In this document: piece by piece, positions 11,622 to 23,764 of the stretch
Position numbering within the stretch: position 1 is the stretch's first letter
Layout: each line of letters starts with the position of its first letter
Assembly (NCBI GenBank): GCA_022432975.1
Contig: CM039510.1
Location: forward strand, 34,831,677 to 34,895,676
Reading direction: 5' to 3'
DNA: 64,000 nt
DNA from: Begonia masoniana
Taxonomy: Eukaryota; Streptophyta; Magnoliopsida; Cucurbitales; Begoniaceae
The notes under the pieces: generated by a model
The model's database searches: none
Told to the model about the DNA's origin: nothing
Seen by the model: the letters and a program-made list of their open reading frames with translations, nothing else
Program-made: the position numbers and the translations under genes

Positions 11622-12654
11622 TAGAGATGTTAAACGAACGAGCCGAGCCGAGCCGAGCAAGTCCCGGCTCACCGAGCCTGCCGAGCCAAACGAGCTTGCC
11701 GAGCCTAACGAGCCGAGCCTAACAAGCCGAGCCGAGCTGGCCTAACGAGCGTAACGAGCCGAACTTAACAAGCTGAACTTACATAAATAAAGATACTAAA
11801 CACCAAAACAAAATTAAGTGCACACTAGTAATTTGTGTACAAGAAGTTTCAACTCACAAAATATAAAGAAAATTATCAATTTTTAAAACTTAAAATTCTC
11901 ATAGACATTTCATCGAACAAGTGGTATGCACAGTTATAAAACTTGGCTCACAATTGTTTTTGCATCCCAAACAAACCTCAGCAATCAAAATCAAACAATG
12001 CACATCAAATTCGACACCAAAAGTAAAAAAATTTCAATAAATTTCAAATAATATTAAATTATCAAATTTGTCCCAAATAAAACTATAAAAATTAAAGCAA
12101 CTTTATAAATTGAATATTTATTTTATTCAATATCTAAATACTAAAAGTCTAAAACGTTTGAAGAAAAGACTGAAGACCAGGCGATGGCCAGGCAACGCAA
12201 CGCGTTCTCTGTGGGTCAGTGGGTGAAGACTAAAGAACGACGAACGATAGCTGGGCATGCGGCGACGGAGTGTAAACAGAGGTTCGGATCTGTCGGCGAT
12301 CTCTTCTTCACGGTCGGAGAAAGCAGATCGACGAACAGTGCGAGGTAGAGACTCTGAGGTTCAGTGATCTGTGAATGAAAGACAACTGTCTTCACCGAAA
12401 AAGGCTGAGACGCGATTGGTCAGCACCTTCTGCGTAGAAGAACGGCGACGCGCGACGGTCTCTTCTCCCTTCGTCGACGGTCGGGCCGTGGGTGAGGCAG
12501 GGCTGGGGGGGAAGTGGGAAGGGGAGGGGTGGGCTATCGGGCCGATTCCTGCGGGCTCGCGATCAAAAAGTTTGGGCTCAGCTCGGCCCGCCTAACGGGA
12601 CCGAGCCAGCTCGGCTCGCTACCGTTGCGCCAGCCCGCCCATTTAACATCTCTA
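11622..12654. mobile_element. Non-autonomous hAT element (GAGCCGAGC-rich)
   Basis: Ends are TAGAGATGTTAAACG and its inverse ATTTAACATCTCTA. The left flank ACTCCAGT and right flank ACCAGT match if two bases were lost from the right copy, consistent with an 8-bp hAT duplication. About 150 bp at the left end is dense in GAGCCGAGCC words, and the right end in GCTCGGC words. A GC-rich patch at 12230-12640 could encode short frames, but none is recognisable. The end sequence resembles that of the coding hAT beginning at 43375 (TAGAGTTGTTTAACG), so the two may belong to one family. Confidence 0.75.
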
Positions 12655-13713
12655 ACCAGTATATTTTGGTTTCACTCATTTTCTAAGAGTGAAAAATGTG
12701 AAATACGAGCTCAAAATGTTTATTGCATAATTTTATATAGTTTCGGTATTAATTATTATTTAATTGTTTAAATTATGCTTTTGTTCAAGGGACAGCAGCA
12801 TTATTTAAGATGGAAAATAAAAAGTTTCAATTTTTTAATAATATGAAATTCAGTCATAAAATATAAAATAGGACACTACAATCTCAATTTTGAATTTCTT
12901 GAGATGTTAGAGTTAAATTTTAATTTTTTTTTTATAAAATAAATTTTGAATTTTGTACCATCAAATTATACTCTACTATTACAATTAAATCCTTCTTGGA
13001 TTTGATTCGATCATAACCAAAATGAAAGAGATCTTATAACATTTATATATTCTTTAATTTGAATTTTTAAAATTACAAAAAAAAAAATACAACCCTTACC
13101 AACCCAAATCAAGACTGAACCGACTAAGACCAACTCAAAGTTGAGTCAAAACCAAAAAAATCTAAAATTAAAATTGGATTGAAATCAAACCAAACAAAAC
13201 TGAAACAAAATTAGTTTGAAGTTCATTTTATTGAAGTGGTAAAGTTCATTGTTCATTCGGAACCAAAACAAAATTCTAAAGTTGAATGAATCTCGAAATT
13301 CAAAATTCATTTTGTTCAAGAAAAAATTTAGTATTTGAGATGAACTACATGTATTTAATGAGTCGGCCGAGCCGAGTCGAGTCCAGTTAAAAAAACTGAC
13401 TCATCGAGCATAGCAAGTTAAACGAGTTTATCGAGTACAATGAGCTAGCCTGAAAAAATTTCAACCAAGTATTTCACAAGTTACGAGTTAAAAGAACTGA
13501 GACGAGTCGGCTACACAAGTCTTAACGAGTTGAGCCTAACAAATGGAACATATATAAATGTTTTCCGCATATATCATTATAATATAATTTTTTTAAAAAA
13601 TTAATTAATTAATTATAATCATTATTTATCGTTACAATGTTAATATATAATAGGTAGTTGTTTAATTAAAAAATTATTTTATTAACATATGAATTGACAT
13701 GTATTAAAAAAAA
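12655..13713. other. AT-rich spacer with hAT subterminal debris
   Basis: No gene. Between about 13358 and 13550 there are degenerate GAGCCGAGTCGAGTC and ACGAGTT words like those at 42780-43010 and 61730-61960, probably a remnant hAT end. The last nine bases, TAAAAAAAA (13705-13713), repeat on the far side of the Mutator-like element. Confidence 0.45.
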
Positions 13714-14378
13714 GGGAAATTATCAATTTTAACCCTGTACTATACGCGTTATTTCAGTTAGACCCCTATACTATAAAAACCGACAAATCGAACCTTGTAC
13801 AATTATTCTGTTATCGTTTTAAACCTTTTTAAAATTTCTGTTAAAACCCTCGGTTAGTGCACGTGCAGAATCAAATTTCTTAAAAAACTTAAAACTTTTA
13901 TCCTTTTCTCATTTGTTATTCTGCTGAATTCTGTAGTGCCCTAAATCCCAAAACTTGACCTTGCTCCCTGCTCCCTCCAAAATCGCGAGCTTCCCCCCCC
14001 TCCGATTTTATCATTTTCCAGAGTCTCCAGCTCGAAATCGTGAGCTTCCTCCCTCCGATTTTTCCATTTTCCAGAGTCTCCAGCTCGAAATCGCGAGCTT
14101 CCTCCCTCTCCGATTTTCCTGCCTGTTTCGTCTCTTCTCGGTAAGTCTCTAAGAACAACGAAAACTTGAGAGAAAATGTTTCCTATTTCTCTGTTTGTGT
14201 CCTGTGCTAATGTGATTTCGATTAGGTCTTCCATGAAAATTAATCCTAGTTTCTTTTCGTTTGGATAGCGTAGGGAGTTTTGCTGAAACAGAGCATAGAG
14301 AAGTCACTTTTCAGAAGATCTGTCAGTATTTCTACCGGATTCTACAATTCGCCAGGTATTCCTTCTCTCCATCTTTTG
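13714..14378 (+). repeat. Left terminal inverted repeat of the Mutator-like element
   Basis: Matches the reverse complement of 20113-20778 with few differences. Inner part has repeated AGTCTCCAGCTCGAAATC words. It probably contains the promoter for the GRF zinc-finger gene; the right copy would drive the transposase. Confidence 0.9.
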
Positions 14379-14740
14379 CATTTCGGTTGCGGGCTTTAAC
14401 TATTTACTTTTCGTGGCTTCTGAATCACCTCGGTGATTATGTGCATTTGAGTTGCCGCTTTTGGTTTTTGTTTTGATGTCATTGGCCTTTTTTTTTCATA
14501 TCTGAAAATGTTGCCTATTTCTCTGTTTGTGTCTTCTGCTCATTGGTATGACTGGGTAATATATTACAGTAATCTATTACTTTGTCAAATATATGGTGGA
14601 ACTTGTTGCTCTCATTGTGATAATGGTTTTTAAATAAAAAGTGTACATTTAAAAAGCAGCACTCACATGGTTTTCAGCTCTCACTCTTTATTCAGATCTA
14701 TTCTTGAGGTGTAGGTGTTGTTGAGATAATCTGATTGACA

Positions 14741-15280
14741 ATGGCTTCGCGTGTATCACAAATGAATGAAGGTTCTATCGGTATAGTTTCCTATTAATCT
14801 TGAAAAAAGTTGTGTTTGTAATTATACAATATTCATTGTGTAATTTTGTAGATGATTCGGAGGTTTTGTCAAATGTTAAATGTTTTTGCAATGCAAGAGC
14901 TTATCTTCGTACATCATGGACACCGAAGAATCCTGGTAAAAGATTTTTTGGCTGTCAATATTATGCGGTAATGTAATGTTAATATCATAGCATTTTGTTT
15001 ACATTATTTTGTAATGTGACAATATTGCACCTGTATGAAGTTGAAATTGTGCGCTTTGTTACAGAGGGAATCAGGAGGATGCAATTATTTTTTATGGTAC
15101 GATGCAGCCATGGGATTGAGGGAGAAAGACATAATTAATGGGTTACGAGCAAAAATAGAAAGCATGGAGCAGATCCAAGAATCTATGTTAAATAAGTGGA
15201 GGAAAAAGAATTCTATGTATTTACAGTTGTGGCTACTCACAATTGTATTGTTTATTGCTTATGTTTATATCACTTTGTAA
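14741..15280 (+). CDS. GRF-type zinc-finger protein with C-terminal membrane helix, carried by the Mutator-like element
   Basis: Three exons join cleanly: 14741-14780, 14852-14967, 15065-15280 (GT-AG, 123 codons plus stop). The product starts MASRVSQMNEGS. Residues 24-65 form a GRF zinc finger: C24-F-C26, C48 and C58, with WTPKNPGKRFFGC and the FLWYD ending typical of the family. A short charged, coiled-coil-prone stretch follows, then a hydrophobic helix near the C-terminus (LWLLTIVLFIAYVYITL). GRF fingers bind nucleic acid in other proteins; in plants small GRF-finger/TM proteins are common in transposon contexts, and the role is unknown. The gene faces the transposase and sits next to the left inverted repeat, like the second gene of MuDR, but it is not recognisably mudrB. 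Confidence 0.8.
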
Positions 15281-15816
15281 CTTAGTGTATGTTTGTTTGT
15301 AACTTATGAATTTAGTGTATGTAGCTTATGTTTAACAATCAAGTCGGATGCTGAAGTACTAAGTTACAGATGTAGCTTATTTTTGATGATTTCCCTGTAA
15401 ATCGTCAAAAAATTTGAATATGTAAGTTTCTTTAGCTTAATCAGTTCTCATTTGTTCGTAGAATTAGCCTTTGAAGTAATACAGCCACCAAAATACATGT
15501 CATTGCCATTAACGTTCCATGTCACTGCCATTAAGAAAAGAAGTACAAAATTTATTAGACAAGGGCAGGCTCTCCAGTTTCAACCACTATCAAATACATG
15601 TATTACTAAGTAATTGTCTCTGTAAAGCTTTATTTGCCTCTGTAAAGCTTTATTTCTCTTGGATTTCTTTCATCTTTTTTGAGTCTGTGTCCCATTTAGC
15701 TGGAGATGAGAGATGTTACATTTTGATCTGTCTGCAATAGGAACGTATGCCTGGAAGTGCTGCTTGTCTCATTAACCCATCTTACTCCATAAACTTGAAA
15801 CCCAATATACCTGAAC

Positions 15817-17376
15817 AGTGCAGTAACCAAGCAGAAATCAAAAAAACACAAATACAGGACAATTTAGCCACATTATCCTGGAGCAGTGCAAGTAACCAAG
15901 CAGAAACACAAAATAAATGACAATTTATCCACAATTCTCCTGGAGCAGTGCAAGTAACCAAACATAAACCAAAAAAACACAAAATACATCACAATTTATC
16001 CACAATTCTCCTGGAGCAGTGCAATTAACGAAGCAGCAACCAAAAAAACACAAAATACATCACAATTATCCTGGAGCAGTGCAAGTAACCAAGCAGAAAC
16101 ACAAAATACATGACAATTTATCCACAATTCTCCTGGAGCAGTGCAAGTAACCAAGCAGAAATCAAAAAAACACAAAATACATCACAATTTATCCACAATT
16201 CTCCTGGAGCAGTGCAAGTAACCAAGCAGAAACACAAAATACATCACAATTATCCTGGAGCAGTGCAAGTAACCAAGCAGAAACACAAAATACATGACAA
16301 TTTATCCACAATTCTCCTGGAGCAGTGCAAGTAACCAAGCAGAAACACAAAATACATGACAATTTATCCACAATTCTCCTGGAGCAGTGCAAGTAACCAA
16401 GCAGAAACACAAAATACATCACAATTTATCCACAATTCTCCTGGAGCAGTGCAAGTAACCAAGCAGAAACACAAAATACATGACAATTTATCCACAATTC
16501 TCCTGGAGCAGTGCAAGTAACCAAGCAGAAACACAAAATACATGACAATTTATCCACAATTCTCCTGGAGCAGTGCAAGTAACCAAGCAGAAACACAAAA
16601 TACATCACAATTTATCCACAATTCTCCTGGAGCAGTGCAAGTAACCAAGCAGAAACACAAAATACATCACAATTTATCCACAATTCTCCTGGAGCAGTGC
16701 AAGTAACCAAGCAGAAACACAAAATACATGACAATTTATCCACAATTCTCCTGGAGCAGTGCAAGTAACCAAGCAGAAACACAAAATACATCACAATTAT
16801 CCTGGAGCAGTGCAAGTAACCAAGCAGAAACACAAAATACATGACAATTTATCCACAATTCTCCTGGAGCAGTGCAAGTAACCAAGCAGAAACACAAAAT
16901 ACATCACAATTATCCTGGAGCAGTGCAAGTAACCAAGCAGAAACACAAAATACATCACAATTTATCCACAATTCTCCTGGAGCAGTGCAAGTAACCAAGC
17001 AGAAACACAAAATACATCACAATTTATCCACAATTCTCCTGGAGCAGTGCAAGTAACCAAGCAGAAACACAAAATACATGACAATTTATCCACAATTCTC
17101 CTGGAGCAGTGCAAGTAACCAAGCAGAAACACAAAATACATCACAATTATCCTGGAGCAGTGCAAGTAACCAAGCAGAAACACAAAATACATCACAATTA
17201 TCCTGGAGCAGTGCAAGTAACCAAGCAGAAACACAAAATACATCACAATTATCCTGGAGCAGTGCAAGTAACCAAGCAGAAACACAAAATACATCACAAT
17301 TATCCTGGAGCAGTGCAAGTAACCAAGCAGAAACACAAAATACATCACAATTATCCTGGAGCAGTGCAAGTAACCA
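15817..17376 (+). repeat. Minisatellite of interleaved 62-bp and 51-bp units
   Basis: About 27 tandem copies of a unit beginning TCCTGGAGCAGTGCAAGTAA and ending in either CACAATTTATCCACAATTC (62 bp) or CACAATTA (51 bp, an 11-bp deletion). A further variant site reads CATCAC or CATGAC. The left copies are diverged; the right end has several consecutive nearly identical 51-bp units (about 17150-17360). Because 51 is a multiple of three, this run is open in several frames on both strands, which explains long apparent ORFs. The array lies directly beyond the 3' end of the transposase gene. Confidence 0.95.
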
Positions 17377-17387
17377 AGTTGAAACAA

Positions 17388-19746
17388 ATCTCTGGCCACA
17401 TACTCATCCCATTAACCGGAGAAATGTAGTGAGAATACATATCTAAGAAGGTTTGTCTGTGGTAATGTTCGTGCACATACTCCTCCACTTCTCGTCTCAA
17501 AACCTTATGGAAGGGATTGAATGAACGCAAGGAATTCCAGTCAAAGTCCACGCAAAGCAACTGCAACTTGGAATATTCATGTCCACTGTATATTGCTCAT
17601 TGCCGTTCGAGACCTCGAACCGATTCCCTCCTGCAGCTATATGAGACCAATTTCGTGAAGCATATTCCAACTTTTTAAGCTTATTTCTTATGCGAGGACA
17701 TAGTAATCCCAAACATTGCTGCATTTCTTTTTGTTTCTCTGGTATTCTTGTCATTAGAGCTTTTCGTATCATCTCAAATAAGGTCAAAATAGGCTTGTCC
17801 CGAGCAGGTAATATCATAGCATTAAAACACTCACTTAAGTTGTTGAGCCTCATATCACATTTCGAAAACGGACTAAAGGCATGCTTCAACCAATACTTTG
17901 GATCTGTTTTACTCCAAGCTGTGTAGGCTGCCTTGTCCATTACTTCTAATTTCTTCATTTCCCGCTTGAATGCCTGTTCTGTGGTCGCCATTGAAGCTTT
18001 CCATATGACTTCCTTATACATCTTCCCAGGAAATTTGTTCTTGAAATTGCTGTATAAGTGTCTCAAGCAAAATCGATGCTCATGTTGGGGCACTATCTCC
18101 TCGAGAGCAGGAACCAATCCCTGTAAAATGAAAAGGGAATAGTCATAAATAACCAATTTACATACTGTTGCAAATACAATACAAATGTACAAAGAAAATT
18201 TTTCTAATACCTTTTGTTGGTCACAAATGAAAGTCCATGTTAAATCGATAGACCTTTGTATATCATTCATCAATTGTTCTAGAAACCATTTCCACGAGTC
18301 TTTGCATTCGCTCTCCACTACCGCAAATGCAACTGGATATAATCCATCGTTCCCATCGATCGATACAGCTGTAAGTAGTTGTCCTGTACAGTGTCCTTTC
18401 AAATGACACCCATCCAGACATAACACCCGTCTTCCAGCAGTTACCAATCCATCTGTACATGCACGTAAACACATGTAGGCTCTCCGAAATCTACTTGATT
18501 CTGACTGAGGCACAAAGTCTAAATCAACGACGAATGTGCTCCCAGGATTGGACCTGCGAATCTCTGCTGAATAACGCCATAAAAGCTTATATTGCTCCTC
18601 TGCATTACCATCATTCATTATCCGTGCTTTACGTCGGGCTCTGTAAGCCAAAATCGGTGTAATGGTTACACCTAATTCCCTCTGCACCGTTTCAATAATT
18701 GAAGAAATGTTCCAATCTGGTTGGCTCTTGAACCGCAGTAAGTACTCCTCAGCAATCCACTTTGATGAAGCTAACCTATTATGCACGATCCGTGCACAAT
18801 TGTGTATATGATTGAGCGTCCTTATTTGGAAACTTTCTTCGCTGTTTATTTTAGATGCATGCAACACCCATTTACAACCATTCGTACATATTGCTCTAAT
18901 TCTCGTCTTCTCACTTTTCACAAATCGAATCCCATAACCATGCTTCACAGCGTATTTTTTAACAATATCTTTGATTTTTTTCAATGAACTGAAAGTCATT
19001 CCAAGCTCCAAAGGTACCTTACCATCTCTTGAATCAGCAACATTGTCCAAGGTACCTTCACTTTCTTCTTCTTCATAACTGTTGACAACATCTATCTGCT
19101 CAATATCATCATCATCCTCTGCATCCTCCTCCTCGCCGTCTTCCTCATCCTCATTATCATCCACACCATCATCCTCTGCATCCTCCTCCTCGCCGTCTTC
19201 CTCATCTTCATTATCATCCACACCATCATCCTCCCAATTGTCATCATCATCATCAGCATCATACTCATTATACTCATCATCCTCATCATCTTCAGCATCC
19301 TCCGCATTACAAGCATCCTCATCATAAACAACCAAAGCTAAATTACTAGGAATTTCATCATCCATAGTTTTAGATGAAGTCAGAGGCCTATCTCCACAGA
19401 CAGTACTACTCCCTTCACCAACTTGGTCCCTGATGTCAATGTCCTCCACATACACTTTCATATATCTCTTATCATTTACCGATTTTACCATTGCAAGTAC
19501 ATCTTCGTCGGTTCTCAGATTTCCCAACCCCTTTTTCAGCCCATACCCTGGCACACAATAATGCAACTCCTTCCATGCATGTATCCCTATCTCTTTCACC
19601 ATATCTTCGATCTCAAATATGGACAATAAGTCTCCATCACACTTGTCAACAACTTCTTTTTTTCCCCCCACATACTGTGTGCCCTTGCTTACCACAAATT
19701 TACCACCATAATTGATTTCTAGTGAAAATTCACCTATTAGAATTTC
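17388..19746 (-). CDS. MuDR-type transposase (DDE, SWIM zinc finger), frameshifted near its end
   Basis: Residues counted from the codon at 19695: acidic region about 125-220, containing a duplicated EDDGVDDNEDEEDGEEEDA block; MuDR DNA-binding domain about 230-300 (C270, C274, H296/H298); MULE catalytic domain with D428 (CLDGCHLKG), D492 (FICDQQ) and E622 (NNLSECFN); SWIM finger C711-S-C713 ... C723-V-H725. Codons 496-525 (18121-18210) have GT-AG borders and no homology, so they are probably a 90-bp intron that happens to be open. The reading frame has no ATG at 19695 (the codon is GTG). It continues upstream through GEFSLEINYGGKF to an AG acceptor before 19746, so an upstream start exon is missing from this model. 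After SIRF the frame stops at 17497, but a +1 frame continues with EEYVHEHYHRQTF and MWPE, typical of the MULE C-terminus: a small indel near 17505. Confidence 0.85.
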
Positions 19747-20112
19747 CTGTTAGACAAAATACAAGTTAAAAATTACACTGAGAAAAAGAGTAGACATCCA
19801 TAAGTAATCAAACCATCCCTAACTGTAATTTATTACGACATGTTTGAGAACAGTGTGTGCATTTATATTTGACAAAGTAAAAGATTACCGTAATAGATTA
19901 CACAGTGATAGCAATAAGCAGAAGACACACACAGAGAAGTAGGCAACATTTTCTCTCAAGTTTTCGTTGTTCTTATAATATATAAAAAATGGGTGCCAAT
20001 AACATATATACTTTGCATAAACAAAAAAAAAAAAGATTTGACAGCAAGAAGAACGAGGCAGAAAACATTCTGTGGAAGAAAAGGCATTGATTTCCATGGA
20101 AGACCTCAAAAG

Positions 20113-20778
20113 ATGGAGAGAAGGAATACCTGACGAATTGTAGATTCCGGTAGAAATACTGACAGATCTTCTGAAAAGTGACTTCTCTATGCTCTGTTTC
20201 AGCAAAACTCCCTACGCTATCCAAACGAAAAGAAACTAGGATTAATTTTCATGGAAGACCTAATCGAAATCACATTAGCAGAGGACACAAACAGAGAAAT
20301 AGGAAACATTTTCTCTCAAGTTTTCGTTGTTCTTAGAGACTTACCGAGAAGAGACGAAACAGGCAGGAAAATCGGAGAGGGAGGAAGCTCGCGATTTCGA
20401 GCTGGAGACTCTGGAAAATGGAAAAATCGGAGGGAGGAAGCTCGCGATTTCGAGCTGGAGACTCTGGAAAATGATAAAATCGGAGGGGGGGGGGGGGGGA
20501 AGCTCGCGATTTTGGAGGGAGCAAGGAGCAAGGTCAAGTTTTGGGATTTAGGGCACTACAGAATTCAGCAGAATAACAAATGAGAAAAGGATAAAAGTTT
20601 TAAGTTTTTTAAGAAATTTGATTCTGCACGTGCACTAACCGAGGGTTTTAACAGAAATTTTAAAAAGGTTTAAAACGATAACAGAATAATTGTACAAGGT
20701 TCGATTTGTCGGTTTTTATAGTACATGGGTCTAACTGAAATAACGCGTATAGTACAGGGTTAAAATTGATAATTTTCC
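20113..20778 (-). repeat. Right terminal inverted repeat of the Mutator-like element
   Basis: Inverse of 13714-14378. It differs mainly in a longer G-run (about 20486-20499) and isolated substitutions. It lies upstream of the transposase and is the likely promoter side. Confidence 0.9.
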
Positions 20779-20787
20779 TAAAAAAAA

Positions 20788-22200
20788 AAATTGAGACGAT
20801 ACAATAAAAAAGTATATCATAGAATATTATTACAAACATTTAACAGTTGCATCAATACAAATTAGAGACATCATCACTAGCTAGACAGTAATCTAATTTT
20901 CAATCATTTGCAACATTTTAAAAAAATTACAATTTCTAAAAATTATTTCAAACTAAAATACAAAGTAAAAAAAAAAAACAAAATCTAATATTCAACATCT
21001 AAATTTCTGAATTCTTAAAAAATTTAATCATCACATCACCTTGTTGATTTTTCGTCTTGGCGTCGGTTCCATCTTCGATGCAAATGAGTTCTTACATGAG
21101 GTTAGGTGCAATTTGTTCTCTTCATTCATCATACATACATCTGCTTACTGTCACGAACTGTAAGTTACTCGAGACAGAATAGAGAACGACCCGACTCACC
21201 ATAGAATCGAACCGTCCAACCCTTAACATTTATTAATTTGTGCAGCAGTAGCAGAAGTTTTAAATATAATTAAAGTTATGGCCCAAAACATTAGGCTAAC
21301 ACCAAATTCAACAGTGAACATCATATAATTTAAATATACAAGTCCAAATAATAATTTACTGTACAAGTAGTAACCTACAATATAAAGATACAAGGAAATA
21401 ACGACTAAAAATCTCACTCACACGAGAACTCTCAAGTAACACAACTAAAAAGATAAGTCGAGTTTAATCCTGCATTGACAACTGAATGCCATCTTTGTGA
21501 CTAAAACTTGAAAGGGGAGGGATGAGTCAACTAAACATGGTAGAAATAAAGTTTGACATTAAAAAATTTGTTAAGAAAAAGTGGTGAACATGCCAAGTAT
21601 AAATAGTTCACAAAACAGGTTTTCAAAACATACACTATGGTAAATGTTCAAACATCCTACTATAGTTTTGTACATACACAAAAGTAGGTTTTTATTATAT
21701 AATACAAAAATCTCAGTGAAAATGATGTCACTCATGAACTCTTCGTACACTATGTCATAGACATATATAATAACAATCACAATAGTCCCCAATTGCAAAA
21801 GCCACCAAAAGACCTTGATCAGATTAAAGGTTTTGCGCCTAAAGACACGATAAATCAATTGTCTCATTACTCTATTTAACAACAATAAACAAATGTGCAC
21901 GCTCAAATACAAATTTGTCAAGCTAAAAACATATATATAAAGTAAAAATAAACATGTCATAAAACAGAATATGACATATTATATGAGAAAACATCTCAAA
22001 ATAATTGTTTATAAAAAACAATGCAATGTTTGATATAAAAATAAACTGCTAACTCAAAGTAGGCCAACCAGAGCAAAGCTTAAATAATCAAGAATTTTAA
22101 AAAGTTCAAATCTCGCGTCTATTAATATACTTTTCTAGATTTTTAAAGATTTGTAGGAACACATAATTAGGAAAGGAACCAACTTGAAATGTCATAGAAG
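20788..22200. other. AT-rich non-coding stretch
   Basis: No gene, RNA or clean repeat could be supported. Several frames open for 60-130 codons on the minus strand (about 21223-21960) are hydrophobic, Leu/Ile/Phe-rich translations of AT-rich DNA. Confidence 0.4.
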
Positions 22201-22229
22201 TAATCCTACAAAAAATTGACCTTAAAACA

Positions 22230-22640
22230 CGTATCGTCGACCCCAGAAATATCAGTCGACCGACTTGGTCGTCCACAAGGCCTGATCGATTGGTCCTTAT
22301 CTGTCGCTATTGCTGAAAAATTGATCTACAGACCTACACGCAGGTCGACCGCTGCGTCAAGGAAACGCTTCTAATCCTCTAAAATTTCACTTTTCTCCGA
22401 ATTAAATCAATCCCAAACAATTAAAACCCATACTAGAAATGAACTACCGGTGGAGACTTCATCCACAAGTGTTGACATCTGCTCGGTCGACACTTTCTCT
22501 GAAGTGTCGACACCCCAAACTCTCGGGTTTAGCCCATTTTACCATAGCAGTTGACACTTCCCTCAAAGTGTCGACACTTCCTTCACTCGGTCTCAGCCCA
22601 GAACAAGCTAGCGATCGACACTTCCCTTGAAGTGTCGACC
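22230..22640. repeat. Cluster of GTCGACACTT/AAGTGTCGAC palindromes
   Basis: Three hairpin-forming pairs occur in about 160 bp: GTCGACACTT with GAAGTGTCGAC (22487-22514), TTGACACTT with AAGTGTCGAC (about 22550-22575), and ATCGACACTT with GAAGTGTCGAC (22615-22640). Further GTCGAC words lie upstream at 22240-22350. The style matches the family-specific palindromic arrays of LTRs A-E, so this may be a decayed relative, but I could not find its ends. Confidence 0.6.
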
Positions 22641-22656
22641 TCTGAGCCAATTCAAC

Positions 22657-23034
22657 AAAAGGGAGTTGTTTAAAACTCGCATCTCCCAACTCCTCTTGCC
22701 TCTAAACGCCGAATATACCTTCACACACTGCAATGACAATAAAATAACCAGAAAGATTGAATGGATTCGAGCTTTATTGCTCGAATTCGCTCCCAACTCA
22801 AACCCTAACTTAAAAATTTTAAAACATAGAGGAAAACTTACCAATAAAAGGGAGTCGTTTAAAACTCGCATCTCCCAACTCCTCTCGCCTCTAAACGCCG
22901 AATATACCTTCACACACTGCAATGACAATAAAATAACCAGAAAGATTGAATGGATTCGAGCTTTATTGCTCGAATTCGCTCCAAACTCAAACCCTAACTT
23001 AAAAATTTTAAAACATAGAGGAAAAATTACCAAT
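22657..23034. repeat. Tandem duplication of a 189-bp unit
   Basis: 22657-22845 and 22846-23034 are near-identical; one substitution near each start (GTTGTTT versus GTCGTTT) and a few others separate them. Each contains AACCCTAACTT and ends in TTACCAAT, which on the minus strand reads ATTG/GTAA, a possible splice donor. Confidence 0.9.
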
Positions 23035-23430
23035 AACCAAAGCTTCTTCACAAATCTTGCTGCTTGGACCCTTCAAAACACTTCCTTGGCCTCGAGAATC
23101 GACGGTTTCATGGTCGGAGTGCAACCCCTTTCCCTTCCCCTAGGAGGCTCAAAGCAAAAATGGGGAATAGGGTTTCCTAACCATATTTATCAAACTTTCC
23201 CATAATTACATTTTAACCCCACGACTTAATGAATATACTATTTCACTCATACTCTAAATTAGACTAAAATCCTTAAAAATACCGATTTTTACCGGACAAA
23301 GATAACTAACATTATAATATTTTATTTCATAAAAAGAATATAATTAGTTATTCCATATGTTATTTAATCAATAATAATTAATGAAGTCATACATAAATAA
23401 ATGCAATTCTTATAAAGTGTAAGACTGACA

Positions 23431-23656
23431 TGAACTATCCAATTTGATTCGAATCAACGAAAGAAACGTACAGAATTGGAGTTCTTCGAGAGTCCCCACC
23501 TCTCCCGTCAAAGTTTCTACAACTCCCAAAACTAACAACTACATTCTTTTATTTATTTATTTCTTTTTCTCTTAACCACCTCTCAACTGTATTTAAGTTG
23601 TAACTCTTTACTATTTATTTCTTCTAGAATAGGTAAACCTGATAGTAGATTTATCA
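23431..23656 (-). repeat. 3' LTR of the Ty3/gypsy element (226 bp)
   Basis: Plus-strand TGAACTATCCAATTTG to TTTATCA. It matches 37634-37871 with scattered differences, including loss of a short AAACTCTCTTACC-like segment present in the other copy. Confidence 0.85.
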
Positions 23657-23764
23657 ATACTCTCATACCAAAGAGAAACCTTGTCGTCAATGTTGAACTC
23701 TGAAAATTGTTGACAGATTGCAGCAAAAATCCTCCCACGTTGCCTCAAACGACGAGCAATTTTT

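Larger units (their letters stand above)
13714..20778. mobile_element. Mutator-like element with ~665-bp terminal inverted repeats
   Basis: The left end (GGGAAATTATC at 13714) and right end (GATAATTTTCC to 20778) start inverted repeats that align to about 14378 and about 20113. A second, weaker inverted block lies inside (14505-14600 against 19875-19960). The flanks are TAAAAAAAA at 13705-13713 and 20779-20787, the 9-bp duplication expected of Mutator, though the A-run makes it weak proof. Inside are a plus-strand GRF zinc-finger gene, a minisatellite and a minus-strand MuDR-type transposase. The two genes point inwards, as in maize MuDR. Confidence 0.93.

Noticed and set aside
13705..13713. 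Treating TAAAAAAAA as decisive proof of a Mutator insertion
   Set aside because: Low-complexity A-runs could match by chance; the call rests on the inverted repeats and transposase.
15817..17376. CRISPR-like array
   Set aside because: No unique spacers; whole units are repeated and the DNA is eukaryotic.
15900..17446. Long open frames on both strands over the 62/51-bp array
   Set aside because: They are translations of a tandem repeat; 51-bp units keep all frames open, and the products have no homology except where they enter the transposase end.
19693..19695. Start codon of the MULE transposase at 19695
   Set aside because: The codon is GTG, and conserved coding continues upstream to a splice acceptor at 19746/19747.
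22608..23205. Frames of 147-192 codons across 22608-23205
   Set aside because: They contain the 189-bp duplication translated twice (189 is a multiple of three), with no recognised domain.
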